Assembly (NCBI GenBank): GCA_009746045.1
Contig: RPFO01000111.1
Location: 827,801-891,800 of the forward strand
Origin: Mesostigma viride
Lineage: Eukaryota; Streptophyta; Mesostigmatophyceae; Mesostigmatales; Mesostigmataceae
Direction of reading: 5' to 3'
DNA length: 64,000 bases
In this document: positions 41,985 to 54,228 of the stretch, piece by piece
Position numbering within the stretch: the first letter of the stretch is position 1
How the letters are laid out: each line of letters begins with the position of its first letter
Notes under the pieces: generated by a model
What the model was told of the DNA's origin: nothing
Database searches by the model: none
The model's input: the letters and a program-made list of their open reading frames with translations, nothing else
Made by a program: the position numbers and the translations under genes

Positions 41985-42035
41985 CATGGTCCGGATTCTC
42001 CCGATTTCTGGCCTGCGCTGGCTGTCTCCTTGATA
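41985..42035 (+). repeat. 51-bp segment shared with 26577-26627
   Basis: Second copy with one substitution (GGCTGTCTC versus GGTTGTCTC). It lies at the truncated downstream edge of the Ty3-like gag remnant. Confidence 0.8.
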
Positions 42036-42159
42036 ATGCAGTGCGACAAGCACACAACAAGTTACATTACAGGCATCATTGCCAGACATATAATCAATGC
42101 CACTCCTCATCAGTGTATGCAGCACTGTCAGACTTGTCCGCATAATTTACTACAGCACG

Positions 42160-43739
42160 CTGCCTCTCACTTCTCCTTTGTGAGGGAATGCATGCCTCAC
42201 CGTTGCTGCTGAACGACGAAACACTAGCTATGTCATCAGGGCTCGATGCGCTGACACTAGCCGCTGCCATGGACTTGCCAGCAGTGCGGCTCTTGCCACG
42301 CGAGCGGTTTGGTAGACAGAGGGGTACGAGGAGGGCGAGCATCGGGATGAGGGGGAGCACCCGAAAGGAACTTGGGGCACTCACGTTTAAGATGACCTAC
42401 TTCCTTACAATGATAGCATGTAATATGAGAGACATCCAGAGCCGAAAGGTCGGTAACACAAATATCTAACTCTTCTACATAGGAGTTCTCCTCCACATGC
42501 AGGAGTAAGGCTAATGTTATTAATACGGGAACGGGTAGGAAGAGAAGGGGTGGTGAAGAAATCTGCTACTCTTAAAAGATGCTGTCGCACATGCTTGAGG
42601 GGTAGATCAGTGAAACGGTAGGCAGAGAACTGGCGCTTTACCTCACGTAATAAGGTTCTACTGAGGCCTTGAAGGAAACGAGCACGTACTTCTGCGCCCG
42701 ACAAATCCCTAATTCGTACCATCTGTGCATCAAATTCTTTCATATACTCCTTAAACGGTTTAGTACCTTGCTGCAGAGTACCAAAGGCTAATCTATCCTG
42801 CCAATCTGCATCAGGAGGAACTAGATGACTCTCTAACCTCTTAAACATGCAATTCTGCTACTGAGTTAGGGTAGGCATGGGAGGCCAAAGATTCACACTG
42901 AATGAGGTTAGCAAGCTCAGGGGTGATACAGGTAGTAAGATAGTGAGGGACTAAAACAGCATCAGGGAGACGCCGTCTGTTATGATTTTGCCACGACTCT
43001 GTGTTTTGAGTCAGCAGCATAATGAAAGTGAAAAACTGCTGCATGAGGGGAAGACTTGACATCTAATTTGGGAAGGTTAGCAAAGAGGGGAAGAGCAGGG
43101 GGCTTAGGAGGATGGGAAGGATCAGATCTACCCAGGGGACCACTGTCCTCCACTGCTACGTAAGGGGGATAGAATGGAGGGAGAGGAAAGGTTTTGGATA
43201 GGGGTCTAGAGGGGGCCACCGTTTCAGGCTGATGCCCATAGGAGAAGGGGACAGTATATGGTTCACGAAGGGAGGAATAGGCAAAATGATCATAATTTCT
43301 GTCATCTAGGGGCATGGTGCTGAAATCACTTTTAACTTCTAGCTCTCCTACGCGGGAAGGAACATGGGCAGCCTCGTAGGCCGTGTCAGGGTAGGACCAA
43401 GAAGCAGGAGGAGGAAAGGGAACTGCGCTAGGGCGACCAGAAGGGCCTACAGGGGCAGGGTTACGACCCATGTTATAAGCAGGGATAGAAGGAACAGGAT
43501 GAGGTTGAGGCCTAGCAGCCTTATCAGGAAGTGAGGACCTAATTGAGGGGTGAGCCAAGGTTGCAGGAGGGGCAGGGGCCTGGTGAAAGAAGGGTCTTCA
43601 CTAAATCTGACATGCATACGTTGTTCAAGGGTAGGAGGGGGACAGAGGGACGACGACTGTTATTATTATTATTATTGTTGGCATTATTAGAACTATTAGT
43701 GGTAGGTATAGGTGAAATCTCTCCACCCACTGGATCCAT
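42160..43739 (-). pseudogene. Ty3/gypsy-like Gag, frameshifted
   Basis: The minus strand starts MDPVGGEISPIPTTNSSNNA with an Asn run, continues through a Pro-rich region (YPDTAYEAAHVPSRVGELEV) and enters the capsid-like part: LESHLVPPDADWQDRLAFGT, FKEYMKEFDAQMVRIRDLSG, RARFLQGLSRTLLREVKRQF. A CCHC knuckle follows (CYHCKEVGHLKREC, about 42,400-42,440) and a Ser-rich tail. Frame changes occur near 43.55, 43.05, 42.85 and 42.5 kb. No protease or RT is found downstream; the sequence breaks off at about 42.0 kb next to the CCTGAGA cluster. Confidence 0.75.
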
Positions 43740-44097
43740 GTTTAATTACGAGGAAAAACAATGAAAATTGCCCTAAGAAAAAGGATAGAAACCTAAATTA
43801 TTAAAGCAAGGAAGGCAAAAGGAAAAACCTTGAATGTCCTAAGCAAGGAAAGCAAGTAAAATCAATCCTTTTTAACCACAGTAATGGATAGCGAACCAAA
43901 CTCTAAGGTGAGAGGAGTATCTACACTAGAAGAGGATGACAACGTCGGACGAGGGGGTGATGGAGGTGGTGTAACAAAAACAAGACTATCTACAGCAGGA
44001 CGAGCATGAGGAGCAGGACGAGAATATGGAGACCCAAATCTGATTCACTATGATTTAAGAGGTAGGTCTGAGCTTCTTCAAAGGACATAAACTTCTT

Positions 44098-46062
44098 TTC
44101 ATGTCCCACGTAGCTCCCACAAAAACCAGCATCTTCATTAAAACAATAAGTGGAAGCATACATGTGACACTAATTGACATGCCCGGAGGCACGCCGTTCA
44201 AGGCCCTTCATGAAGTACGTTGCCCTAGAGGCAACCAAGACACGGGTGGGTGGGTGGGGAGCAAAGAAAGAGGCCGACAAAACCAGCCAGAGCGGCTTTT
44301 AGTCGCAAAACCTCCCTTATCCCTAGCTAACTGACGTCATTAAACCCTTATGTTTAGTGGATGCTAGTAAGACGCTAACCGTACAGACCGGGGGTAGAAT
44401 ATCCCGAATCTGCACGGCTAGTATTATAAATAATGCGTAGGTTGTTCTTTTCAGGGGCACTGCACCTCACGCCCCGTTCCGCCCGGGTATAATCAACCCA
44501 AGCGCGGAACGCACATTTTATTTAATTCATTTTTCAACCATGCACTATATTGCATCTACTAATCACAAAAGCTCTAGCCAAACAGCTACGAGTAAACACT
44601 ACGACCTATAAGCCGCTCATCCAGCGGCCTCTTGTTCCCGCATTCACGTATAGAAGAAACTCCGTTCAAAGAACCCCGATTCATGTCCCACGTAGCTCCC
44701 ACAAAAACCAGCATCTTCATTAAAACAATAAGTGGAAGCATACATGTGACACTAATTGACATGCCCGGAGGCACGCCGTTCAAGGCCCTTCATGAAGTAC
44801 GTTGCCCAATCACCCCCGCCCTGGCTTTCCCTTGAAGCCGCACTCCACCTTGCTCGTTGTCACAAGTGACCGCCCTGCCGCAAAACGGGAGCCCCCCCAC
44901 ATCGGGAGGCGTGTGCCCGGCGGCTGTGGATGCATGGCCAGGCCCAAAAAGGCCCAGCGCATTTGCACTGCGATTGCGCACGGCCAGCCTATCATGACCC
45001 CTCTCGGGGCCCCGAGTCGGTACCGCTATGGCCGTCTCCCCATAGACCCGGGGTGCTTCGAGAAAAAACGTGGACCTAGCCCAGGCCCCGCCAGCCCGGA
45101 TGCCCGAGGCCACAGCCCCAGGCACCTGGCTGAACGAGAGTCCGTTCAGCCAAGACCGCATTCCCCCCGAGGTTTCTATGCGTGGGGAAAAAATTTCTAG
45201 CTTAGGCGCTTTTCCCATCGCCGTCCCCAGCCCCAACCACCCCCCCCTCGGCGGAAGGCAATTGCAAAGTTTGCTGGCCAGCAGCAATTTCCGAAGAAAA
45301 AGCCGCAGGCCGCGGACCGAGACACGGGTCGCCAGTGCCAGCCATCCGGCTCCAACCCGGGGTGCAAGCATCCCCAGGTACGGAGCACCAGCTCGCGCAC
45401 TGGGCCGACCAAGCGACAGTTGAGCACCTGTCACGGCATCCGGCCCACCAAAGACCCCAAGCTGGGGAAAAGGTGCGGACCGGAGGTAATCATTTTCTTT
45501 TCTTTTAGTTAACCGAGCGAGGAACTACGCCTGGCCGGTTAACAACTGGAAGTCTCACCACTGGCCAAGTGGCCAGTGCAACCAGTGCTTTTGGGATTTT
45601 GCTCCGCAGCACCCATAGCTGCGGCTGCCGCCGCAACGACAACGAGCAAAGAAAGAGGCCGACAAAACCAGCCAGAGCGGCTTTTAGTCGCAAAACCTCC
45701 CTTATCCCTAGCTAACTGACGTCATTAAACCCTTATGTTTAGTGGATGCTAGTAAGACGCTAACCGTACAGACCGGGGGTAGAATATCCCGAATCTGCAC
45801 GGCTAGTATTAAATAATGCGTAGGTTGTTCTTTTCAGGGGCACTGCACCTCACGCCCCGTTCCGCCCGGGTATAATCAACCCAAGCGCGGAACGCACATT
45901 TTATTTAATTCATTTTTCAACCATGCACTATATTGCATCTACTAATCACAAAAGCTCTAGCCAAACAGCTACGAGTAAACACTACGACCTATAAGCCGCT
46001 CATCCAGCGGCCTCTTGTTCCCGCATTCACGTATAGAAGAAACTCCGTTCAAAGAACCCCGA
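44098..46062 (-). mobile_element. Mini PAT-like element with split direct repeats
   Basis: Minus-strand order: A1 (46062-45644), internal 836 bases (45643-44808), B1 (44807-44680), A2 (44679-44259 plus a 33-base spacer) and B2 (44225-44098). B1 and B2 are both 128 bases and apparently identical; A1 and A2 (419 and 421 bases) differ by a 2-base indel. This A1-internal-B1-A2-B2 layout defines PAT-like tyrosine-recombinase retrotransposons. It has no recognisable enzymes, so it is nonautonomous, plausibly mobilised by relatives of the 34.7-41 kb element. It interrupts the hybrid-binding-domain ORF with no target duplication beyond one or two bases, as expected for recombinase insertion. Confidence 0.8.
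44808..45643. other. GC-rich internal region of the mini PAT-like element
   Basis: Open on the minus strand for 214 codons (45434-44793) and on the plus strand for 132 codons, neither resembling a known protein. An inverted pair (GGCTGAACGAGAGTCCGTTCAGCC) lies near 45,129. It could be a captured sequence or a decayed gag fragment. Confidence 0.45.
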
Positions 46063-46335
46063 ATATTTGGAGACATTATAAGTACGCGACTGAACGAACT
46101 TCCTAGCATCGGCCCACGATAAGAAAATAGATGCCCATTGAGGGGTAATGACTACGTAATATTTTGCTAAACTATTATTACTAGTCGAATGAGAAGGAGC
46201 AGGAAAAGGACGTCGCTGGCTCATGTTAAGGGGACGGTCCCGGCGCGAATATTTTGGCGCCGAAAAATTCGCGGTACCCGTCCGTACCGTGAAAAAGTGG
46301 TGCACGGGGCGCGCACCCCTACCGGAGCTGGCCAT

Positions 46336-47238
46336 GGCGACGTGCTTTCAGGCAGAGTAGAAAAAGATAGCTCGCGGAATGCATAGAAACTGAGCGAATC
46401 TTAAAGACGATGAGTAAATGATACTACTTCGTAGCGGAGTTCGCGTTTTTTGCAGTGTCGATGATTTTATTGATGACCATTGCCACGGGGGTCCAATCTG
46501 ATGTTTTCGTCGAGAGGAATAAATTAGAATGCACGCTGGCGGCGGTGATTGTCAGGTTTTATGGGCTTTACCTAGCGTCAAGGATGCGTTTAAATTGTTA
46601 TTGGTAAATTTGCTGGGTTTCGGCAAGATTTCCGTCATGATCGGTAAGACACTCTCCTGGCTCGCGGGATGCGCGTCTTATTATTCCATGGAAGGTTGTT
46701 CTTTCTTGCGCCACTGGGCGAAGGACAATTCCGGTAATGGTACGATCCGGTGTGATCAACGTGACCCTATGAATGTTTCGCTTCCTTTATGGGTTATCAA
46801 CGCAAGTTTTCGGCTTCTTTCCGTGCAGTTAGCGCCATGGTATAATGCCATTCCGTGCTGCGCATCGCCAGATTCCTGGCACCTTTCAGTGGTATTTATG
46901 TACGTTGCATGGCTGGGACGTGTCAAAGCGTGACCGTGGCATATCGTCAAGTTGTCAGGGATTTGCTGAGTGGTTTCTTGGAAGGAGATTGCTAACAGCA
47001 CTCAGTTTTGTGTGAATATTGACGCGGCCTTTCTTAGCAGAGGCTTCATTGTGGTTAGAGGCTCACAAGCTTGAGTTTGTTTCTTGGCAAACAATTGCGC
47101 TGGAAAGAAAGGTGGCAGCGGTTTTTCTGAGGGGCATACTGCATGGGTGGAACTGCACGTAGGTAGGGGTTATCGTTGTCTTGTTGGCCTTTCTCCCACT
47201 AAAATGGGATAGCCCTAATTCATATGCTAGCAAGGCAA
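46336..47238. other. No gene recognised
   Basis: Includes a 134-codon plus-strand frame (46529-46933) that resembles no family I know and has no neighbours supporting it. Probably leader sequence of the Ty3-like remnant or plain intergenic DNA. Confidence 0.4.
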
Positions 47239-47916
47239 GGTAATGTTACGTCCCAGCCCAGACACACCTAGCCTGAGCTACGTAGCGAAAGGTCCTCCTT
47301 GCCGGAATTAGGAATAATTCAAGGTAGCCTAATGTAGGTTGCGCTTCACGACGTGAGTCGTGAGATATCTGGCACCGCGGCTTGATGCCAAGCTAATTGT
47401 ACACACTTATAATGGCTAGCAATACCAATTACAAATGGATAGTTGCCCCGGGCTCAATGTGTAGGCGTATTCGCACTTATCATTCATCAAACCAAGAGGA
47501 CGAGACTCTCGTCCTCGGACCAATTTCACCTAGGTCTGCCACTACGCTGGCAAGGGGCGCCGACATGGCGCCGACCTTCCAAAGCATGCAGTCCACACAA
47601 GATCCTCGGGTCGACATTGACCCTCGCCTACAGAATCCACGCATGAGTACAATATCTCAACTAGCTATAAAGTACGCAGCGCGGCGCGACTGCACCGGCC
47701 CCTAGAAGATACACTCATACAACAACCTAGGCCCAAAATAACTGGTCCGAATCACACAAACTGTCATAGTTCCATACAAAAGTCCTGACCAAGGGACGAT
47801 TCCCAAATTAAGTCCCGAAATGAGTCCCAAAGTCCTACGGACTATGACAACAAGTCAGACTACATAATTTATTCCATTGTTACGTCCGTCCAAAAGGGCC
47901 GGGACGTAACAGGTAA
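47239..47916. mobile_element. Solo LTR with 5-bp target duplication
   Basis: 47244-47911 starts TGTTACGTCCC and ends GGGACGTAACA (11-bp inverted ends). It is flanked by GGTAA at 47239-47243 and 47912-47916. No internal region remains, as expected after LTR-LTR recombination. Its middle shares AAAGTACGCAGCGCGGCGCG and surrounding sequence with the LTR-like block at 49325-49873. Confidence 0.88.
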
Positions 47917-49324
47917 CCATGGCAAGAAGCCTTGGCAAGCAGCATGTATGATAATTCTGCTTTCTCTGTGGACTGTCTGTTGTTACCCTTGTTGGGCGAT
48001 TAGTGGATATGGCTTTCTAGGGTGTGCTTGAGCTTGGTTTTGGGATGATGCCCACACCATAAACCTGGAATATGCTTTAGAAGCGTTGGCTAGGCATGTA
48101 GAGCTACCTGCCTCATTGTTGTGCACACACGCAACAGGGTACCCGTGTCGAGGTAAGGCAAGGGCACATGACGTGCCCAGCCACCTCCTTGTACATTGTG
48201 GTCGAATTGGGCATGGTCAGGAGCCTTTTGGATGGCATAGGAAGTGTTAGTGTGCTTAATACTCACTAATGCCTTCCTTATAGCGTCTGCAAAGGTGGCC
48301 AACTGCCAAAATTAATAACTGCTACAGCTGAGCTCAGAATGCCACCAAACTTTGACAGTGCCTTCTATGGTCATGACAGAATTTGACTTGTGCTTTTCAG
48401 GCCTAATTGATGTGTTATGATTTGTGTATGGGGACGCCCCGCCTAAAAAAGCGTATTTTTGGCCCAAAAATTAATAACTCATAGGGATGTGCTGATTTTG
48501 TTGATCCAATTAGGTAGAAACCATGTCCCATGACATTTTTATATGGGTTGTGCTTTTTTCATGCAACTGGTTCTCCCACTGTTCTGGGCAAGATGTGCCC
48601 CGGACAGCGTTTTTTTCTATTTTTAGCACATAGCCGGTGTATGGCTGGGGGTAGTACCCCCAACAAGTGGTGGTATGCATGCCCAAACATCATGTTTATG
48701 GTCCCCAAACATCATTCAGTGGTTGTCAGTTGCATTTCTGTAGTTATTAGGGGGCTTCAGTTTTGATACATTTCCATGGGACCCTCCCCTTAACGCACCT
48801 GGTAGTTCTTGAGTAGTCACGTAAGGAGAACGAGGAGTAGGCGACTTACCTAGGGTGTCTGAAACCGAACCAGATTGACGACGCACGCAGGGACGAGGTT
48901 TCCAGCGCCAGGTGGTCGTAAGTATCCGGTTTCAAGAATTCTGCGTCCGGCGATGGGTCGTCTAAATACAAAGCAGGCAAGATGCAGAAAAGGTGTAATC
49001 TACGAGACGCTAGTCGTCTCTCTACCGTAGAACCAAAAGTCGAACCTAACTATGTCCAAAACAGCAACGGAAGGAAAACATTAATGCCGAACGAGGGAAA
49101 GGGGCTATCTATGAAGGATTTTCCGCTGCGAGCAGGTCTAACTCCTAGCTTAGGTGTGTCCCGAATCGGGCAGCACTACCTATCTAGCTTGTAGGCGACC
49201 CGCCCAGTACCTGACAAGATGGTGTCGTCTTCATACTCCCGGACGCGGAAGGGTTGGTTCAATGGCGTATGTTGTTGCAGGGGATCGTCGTCTCTCTCTC
49301 TACCTAAAGTTCCTCCAAGTCGAT
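47917..49324. other. 1.4 kb without recognisable genes
   Basis: Only short frames; AATTAATAACT occurs twice (48,311 and 48,468). Nothing supportable. Confidence 0.45.
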
Positions 49325-49873
49325 TGTTACGCCCTGGCTCTACTCTATCCCAAACACCTCGCCTAACCTTACCTAAACTAGCGAGGATGCACATACCTAG
49401 GAGTGAGGAGCTATATTGGCTATAAGACCTAGGACGCGACGACTCTGCTCTCAATGCATTCTATTATAATACGCCATATACCGAATAAAACCAGGGTACT
49501 ACGAAGGAAACAATACTACACTGCCATGACCCTAGCTAATATGTGCTAATTCATTAACACACGCCGGGTGCAATTCACGAAGGGCAACTGCTGCATAAAT
49601 GATCGCCGACCTTCGTGTATGCTCGGGCCGACATCGACCCTTGCCTGCAGGACCAACGCATGTCCACAAGGTTCACACGGAGGATAAAGGGACCACTACT
49701 AAAGTACGCAGCGCGGCGCGACTGCACCGAACCACCATACTGTACAATTGCCACGTCACAAGGCCCGGTACTGACCGGCCAAAAGGTCCTAATTACACGT
49801 AAACCTAAGAACGACTGAGGCAAAGGACCTAATTTACGTCCGTAACTGAGACAGATTGTTACGCGACGTAACA
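49325..49873. repeat. LTR-like block related to the solo LTR
   Basis: Starts TGTTACGCC and ends GCGACGTAACA. The central part (GACATCGACCC...AAGTACGCAGCGCGGCGCG) matches 47.6-47.7 kb. No target duplication is present (TCGAT versus GACGC), so it may be one LTR of a broken element, possibly the one that carries the gag at 42-44 kb. Confidence 0.6.
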
Positions 49874-52114
49874 GACGCCCGACCAAAAGGGGACCACCGC
49901 TCTCTACCGCGTAAGTACCGTCTCGTAGGAAAGGCCTCTAGACGGGAAACGACCACCCACTACGATTCCTGGAGAGTGCTAGGAATCTCCCCTGTCTCTT
50001 GGGGTTTGATAAGTCCGTTCTGTCTTTAATGACAGGAGGTAAAAGATCTGTGCATTTAGTGGAGCAGAGGCCACCATTTTATTCTGTTACATTCGTAATC
50101 GGAGGTTTGACCTCTGAACAGACTTATCAAAGCATGGGACGAGTTTCCGTGTACTGACTTTCAGTATACATCAACCATTTCCGACTACCTACGTTTTTTC
50201 TACCGAGGGAAGAACAAGAACGATAGCATTCGTCCTGGTTGAGACATTTAGAAGAAAGCTTTCTATCTAGCGATCAGCGGTCAGTCACCTGGTGGTTTCA
50301 CTAACCCTGCTGACCTGTATAGACCGCATTCTTCACTGTGCAGCGAATTTCTTTTTGCAGTCTGTGTTGCGGAATAGGCTATGCGTCTGGCATGGGACGT
50401 TCTCACGAACAAGCCGAGCCAGACCACATTTTCCTGAGCCCAAGCTAACGCACCAGACCAGCCAACTCTAAAGTGATTCTGCTGCTGTCGCCTATTCGAC
50501 ACTGCGTCAATCTGCCCGACCCGCTGAAACGGCAACGATCCTAGTGGAGCTCTACACGACAACAACAATCAGCCGACACAGTGTGGTGGTGGCAACGAGT
50601 TCTTCCAGTCGTGCCAATGCCTTCTTTTTCAACGACTACATCTGCCAGTTTTAGTGACAACATCTTCATGTTTCGGCAACAACCTTTCGCTCCAGCGCCG
50701 ACGTTTTGCTGTAGCATGCAGCGACATCTGGTTGTGGCGACAGCGTCGTCTGCTGCAACGGCATCTGGTAGGCCAACATCTCGAAGAGCAGTTGGGCACC
50801 TGGTGATCTCTTTTGGTTGCAGAAGAGATGCCTGGGGGATGAGACATTTTTCTTTCTGCTCACCACCATGATGCTAGAATGGAGAAGACCCAGTCCTGTA
50901 AGCAGTTTGGAGGAAGGTCTTTTCCCTGTTCTAGTCATGGCTTGTAAAAAGGGTGACAGTCCCATGTCTCTCAAGGTGTGCTGTCATACTGCTGACACCT
51001 TGACGGTGTTGTGCCTATGTAACACCTGCGTGCTTAGTTAGGGAGTGCTGGCTTCTTCCCCCATATGGTGGGAGGAGAACAACCTTAGTAGTTGTTCCCA
51101 TCATTACATTATTCCATGCCTGTGATGATGTTTTAGCATTGCTGTGTGAGTCTGAGTTTACCTTTTAGCACTCACCATAGGCTTGCGTGGAGTATATGTT
51201 TTGATTGGTGCCTGTCACTGCCCTCTAGTAGTGTATCTGGTACATTGTAGGGTCTAACCCACCGTAAAATTTTTCTGGGAGGGTGTGGATCTGACCAGAC
51301 ACCTTTTGCATGGTTCTGGCACGTACCAGCACACAGCCAGATAGTTAGTAATAGAAAAGCTATCCATTCCAGGATGGTTTTGATAGTCAGTAGTTTATTT
51401 AGAATACAACCAGGACTTGGGTCAGCCAGCATATTCATTGTTATTTCTTGGTGCAGGCTGAAAATTGTACCCCTGTCCTGGGTAGTCACGGGCACTTGTA
51501 ATATCCATATAGATGGTGTGCTCTATTGCATCTATGGCTTGGCTTGCCTCTGTAGATGTGATAGTGTACTGCACTCTATCTAGATAGTATGACGTGCACC
51601 TCTTCAGTTGCATAGACATCTTGCAGCTGTAGGTAGCTATACTGCGGTGCCTCTTTTGAGTCCCTTCTGCAGTGCCTCCTTGGGCACATCTCTGCAATGT
51701 TCTCTGGTCTTGCACACATTGGTGCCTTGATTGCGTGAACTAGCTATTTTGTTCACTGCTGAGAACATTGTAATGGGCAGTGTCAAGTCTTTCCTTTTCT
51801 TTATTTTTTTAGTAGAAAGGATGCTTGTTCACTGGGTCCCATAAGGAGTATGGTCATCAAGTTTGCTGCATAGGACGTAGTTAATTTACGTCTGCCGTTG
51901 ATGACTCAGGTTGGCAATAGTTAGTTAATTGCCATGCCTTTTAGCAATCTGCTGTAGTAATAGTTTTACAGCTGGCTTGTCCTAGACACGTGGGCTGTTA
52001 CGTGTTGTCACCCCGTGTCTTGGTTATTAAGACCTGCTGCTTAGGGGAGCCACTAACAGTCTCCCTGTCACCTGATTTAGGCCATACAGTATTATATAGT
52101 ATTATAGGCCACCT
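49874..52114. other. 2.2 kb without recognisable genes
   Basis: Transcription-unit-like texture is absent and all frames are short. An inverted pair (TTTGATAAGTC near 50,006 and GACTTATCAAA near 50,120) brackets about 110 bases, with a nested CTGTC...GACAGG hairpin. A degenerate first member of the hairpin array may lie at about 52,040-52,070. Confidence 0.45.
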
Positions 52115-52415
52115 GTTGGGAGAAACAGTTTGTTTGTCTCCTGACCCTGCCAAGGTTGCCTGTACTGACATATAGTTCTAGTTTTAGGTCGCCTGTTGGG
52201 AGATACCAGCTTTGTTGGTCTCCTAACCCTGCCAAGGCTGCCTATATTCCGCAGTACTAGTTATAGGGCCAGTGCCTGTTGGGAGAATTTAGTTTGCTTC
52301 AATGTCTCCTAACCCTGCCAAGGCTGCCTCTGTACCAGTTTTGGGCTGCCTCAGTGTTGGGAGAAAATAGTTTGTTTCTCTCCTAACCCTGCATGCCAAG
52401 GCTGCCTGTAGATTC
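52115..52415 (+). repeat. Four tandem stem-loop units of 78-83 bp
   Basis: Each unit has a 5' arm GTTGGGAGA (52115, 52195, 52278, 52356), a loop of 13-18 bases containing AGTTTG or similar, a 3' arm TCTCCTAAC or TCTCCTGAC (52137, 52219, 52305, 52379) and the 3' segment CCTGCCAAGGYTGCC. The arms form 9 base pairs in RNA with one or two G-U pairs; the only arm change keeps pairing (U-A to U-G). Loop and spacer vary while the arms do not. Confidence 0.8.
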
Positions 52416-53531
52416 CAAGTGCCTATCTCTTACGTCAGTCACTCAGGTTTACATCTTTCTTGTGGCCATTGGGATGGTGTAGACGTTGTGCTTATCATGG
52501 ATGACGTCTAGATATACAGCTGCCCCTTGTTGCCTTATTATGGAAAGATGTACAGTTGGTTGATAGATGCGTGACTCGGTCAGTTGTTTTTCAGTCATGA
52601 AAGCAGTTGACACTAGCATCTGTCCCAGTGTTGGATATACCAGAATCCCCATGTGGTTTTGGTTGTTTGCAGTCTTATTAGAGCTTGCCTGAGGATAAAT
52701 GCAGTGCCAGTACGCCATGGCTGAGTTTTAATGATGATGCTTTTTCCTAAGTGACCTGGACTTCAATCACTTGGGCTTTCTCTGCATACGTAAGCCTTTC
52801 TTGTTAGCTGTCTGCTGACAACTGATGAAGTTCTTATGGTCAGAAACAGTGGGAGTCATACTTCTCATGTGCTTCCCTGTTTTCAAGCGCTCTCTCTCCG
52901 CGTGCAGTCTGTGACTCCAGTGCACCAGATATACAGACTGACAGTGTGCATACCTAGAGTACTCACCTTCTTCAGTTCTCACCGTTATGAGAGCTTTGAG
53001 TATTCGCAAGGCCTATGGAGTGGCCTAACGGTGTGCATCTTTTGGAGCAGTACGTGGACATCATGAACAGAGTTGCTAGGGTGTGTAAAGGACGTTTTGT
53101 GGCTATCATAACAGGGATGCTGACGAGCATTCATGAAGTGCATGTGGAGTTTACCGGTAACTTTTGTTGCTCTAACTCCTCACTGCTTGTCAATTGCTTG
53201 CCTTTGTTATTGATCATTGTCACTGTCCTCTGACCCCCTTCTGATCTTTCCTTGCTGGCTAATCCTTGTCTTGGGAAGATCTCACCTCTCACCTCTGTTC
53301 ATTTCTTTGTCTATCTTGCTGCCTTCCGTGAGTGGACTTTGTGATATCCTCTCATACCTGCCTGAGCGAGAGCCTAGCTCTCTCTGATTGAGTTAATTGC
53401 GTACAACAGTATGCTAGCATCTGGACCCTGAGTTCCTACTCACTCACCTTCAGTTGTACATGATGCAAGGGGGTCTTGCTCGAGCTCTTGAGTATATACG
53501 AGTTTGTCTGCTGGTGGTACCCAGTTCACCA

Positions 53532-54228
53532 AGTTAAAAACGTTCTTATCACACGCAATGTGAAGGATATGGTTGCAATGCAGCAATGTGTGATATGGTT
53601 GGAAACGGAGCTTTGTTAAAATCGGATAATGTTACAGCGCTCACACACTTGAGGCTTGTACACGCGCTTGCCAAGTCAAGGCACAACACGTGAGGCGGGC
53701 TCGCAAGAGATGCCCATTTGGCACTGGCCTATTGTTTATATACTTGTGCACTGTGCTTGCTAGTCCTGAGCAGCCTAGGAGGCCTGCTCAGTAATAACAC
53801 CCCCGGTACAGTATTCACTACCTGTACAGCGCCCACTCCTATACAGTAGGTCTGCCATACAGGCACAGTGACCACAGAGCACAGTCCACAGTGACTATTG
53901 CATCTGCACCTAGAAGTCCAGGACTAAGCCTGCGGTACCAACAGACCACAGGTTAAGGTTCCTATTTCCTGCGTACGACGTATTAATCCAATACCGTCGT
54001 AGGTACAGCACCTAATTCCTGTCAGCCCAGGAATTACTGTCGACCCCATATGTCGTCGGCAAATATTCACGTCCGACTTAGAAGAACAGCCGGCTCGCGC
54101 TCGCGCGCGACCGGGAAGTCGGAACGCCATAACTTTCTTGATACTTGTCGGAATGAACTCGTTCCGGTGCCGCTGGAATCGCAGAGATATGCCGAATCAG
54201 GATCACGCCAATGCGCTTGGCGTTAACT
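53532..54228 (-). repeat. 3' LTR of the copia-type element
   Basis: 697 bases. On the plus strand it starts AGTTAAAAACGTTC and ends GCGTTAACT. It differs from the 5' LTR by three extra A near its start, one A missing at GTGTGATATGG, one extra C at ACACCCCCGG and GTATTAATCC versus GTATCAATCC. Confidence 0.92.

Larger units (their letters stand above)
43862..46335 (-). pseudogene. Small hybrid-binding (viroplasmin/RNase H1-type) domain ORF, split by an insertion
   Basis: The N-terminal half at 46335-46063 (minus) reads AKYYVVITPQWASIFLSWAD, then ARKFVQSRTYNVSKY. The second half resumes at about 44,095 with KKFMSFEEAQTYLLNHSES and a Pro/Ser tail ending at 43862. Together they show the Y-Y-V-V...G/S-I-F-x-S-W...Y-K-K-F-x-S-x-E-E-A pattern of the RNA/DNA-hybrid-binding domain found at the N-terminus of RNase H1 and in caulimovirus-type viroplasmin. 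It lies directly upstream of the Ty3-like gag on the same strand, so it may be an accessory ORF of that element. One frameshift lies in the tail near 44.04 kb. Confidence 0.6.

Noticed and set aside
52115-52415. tRNA or known snoRNA genes in the hairpin array
   Set aside because: No cloverleaf, B box, C/D or H/ACA boxes are recognisable; each unit is a single stem.
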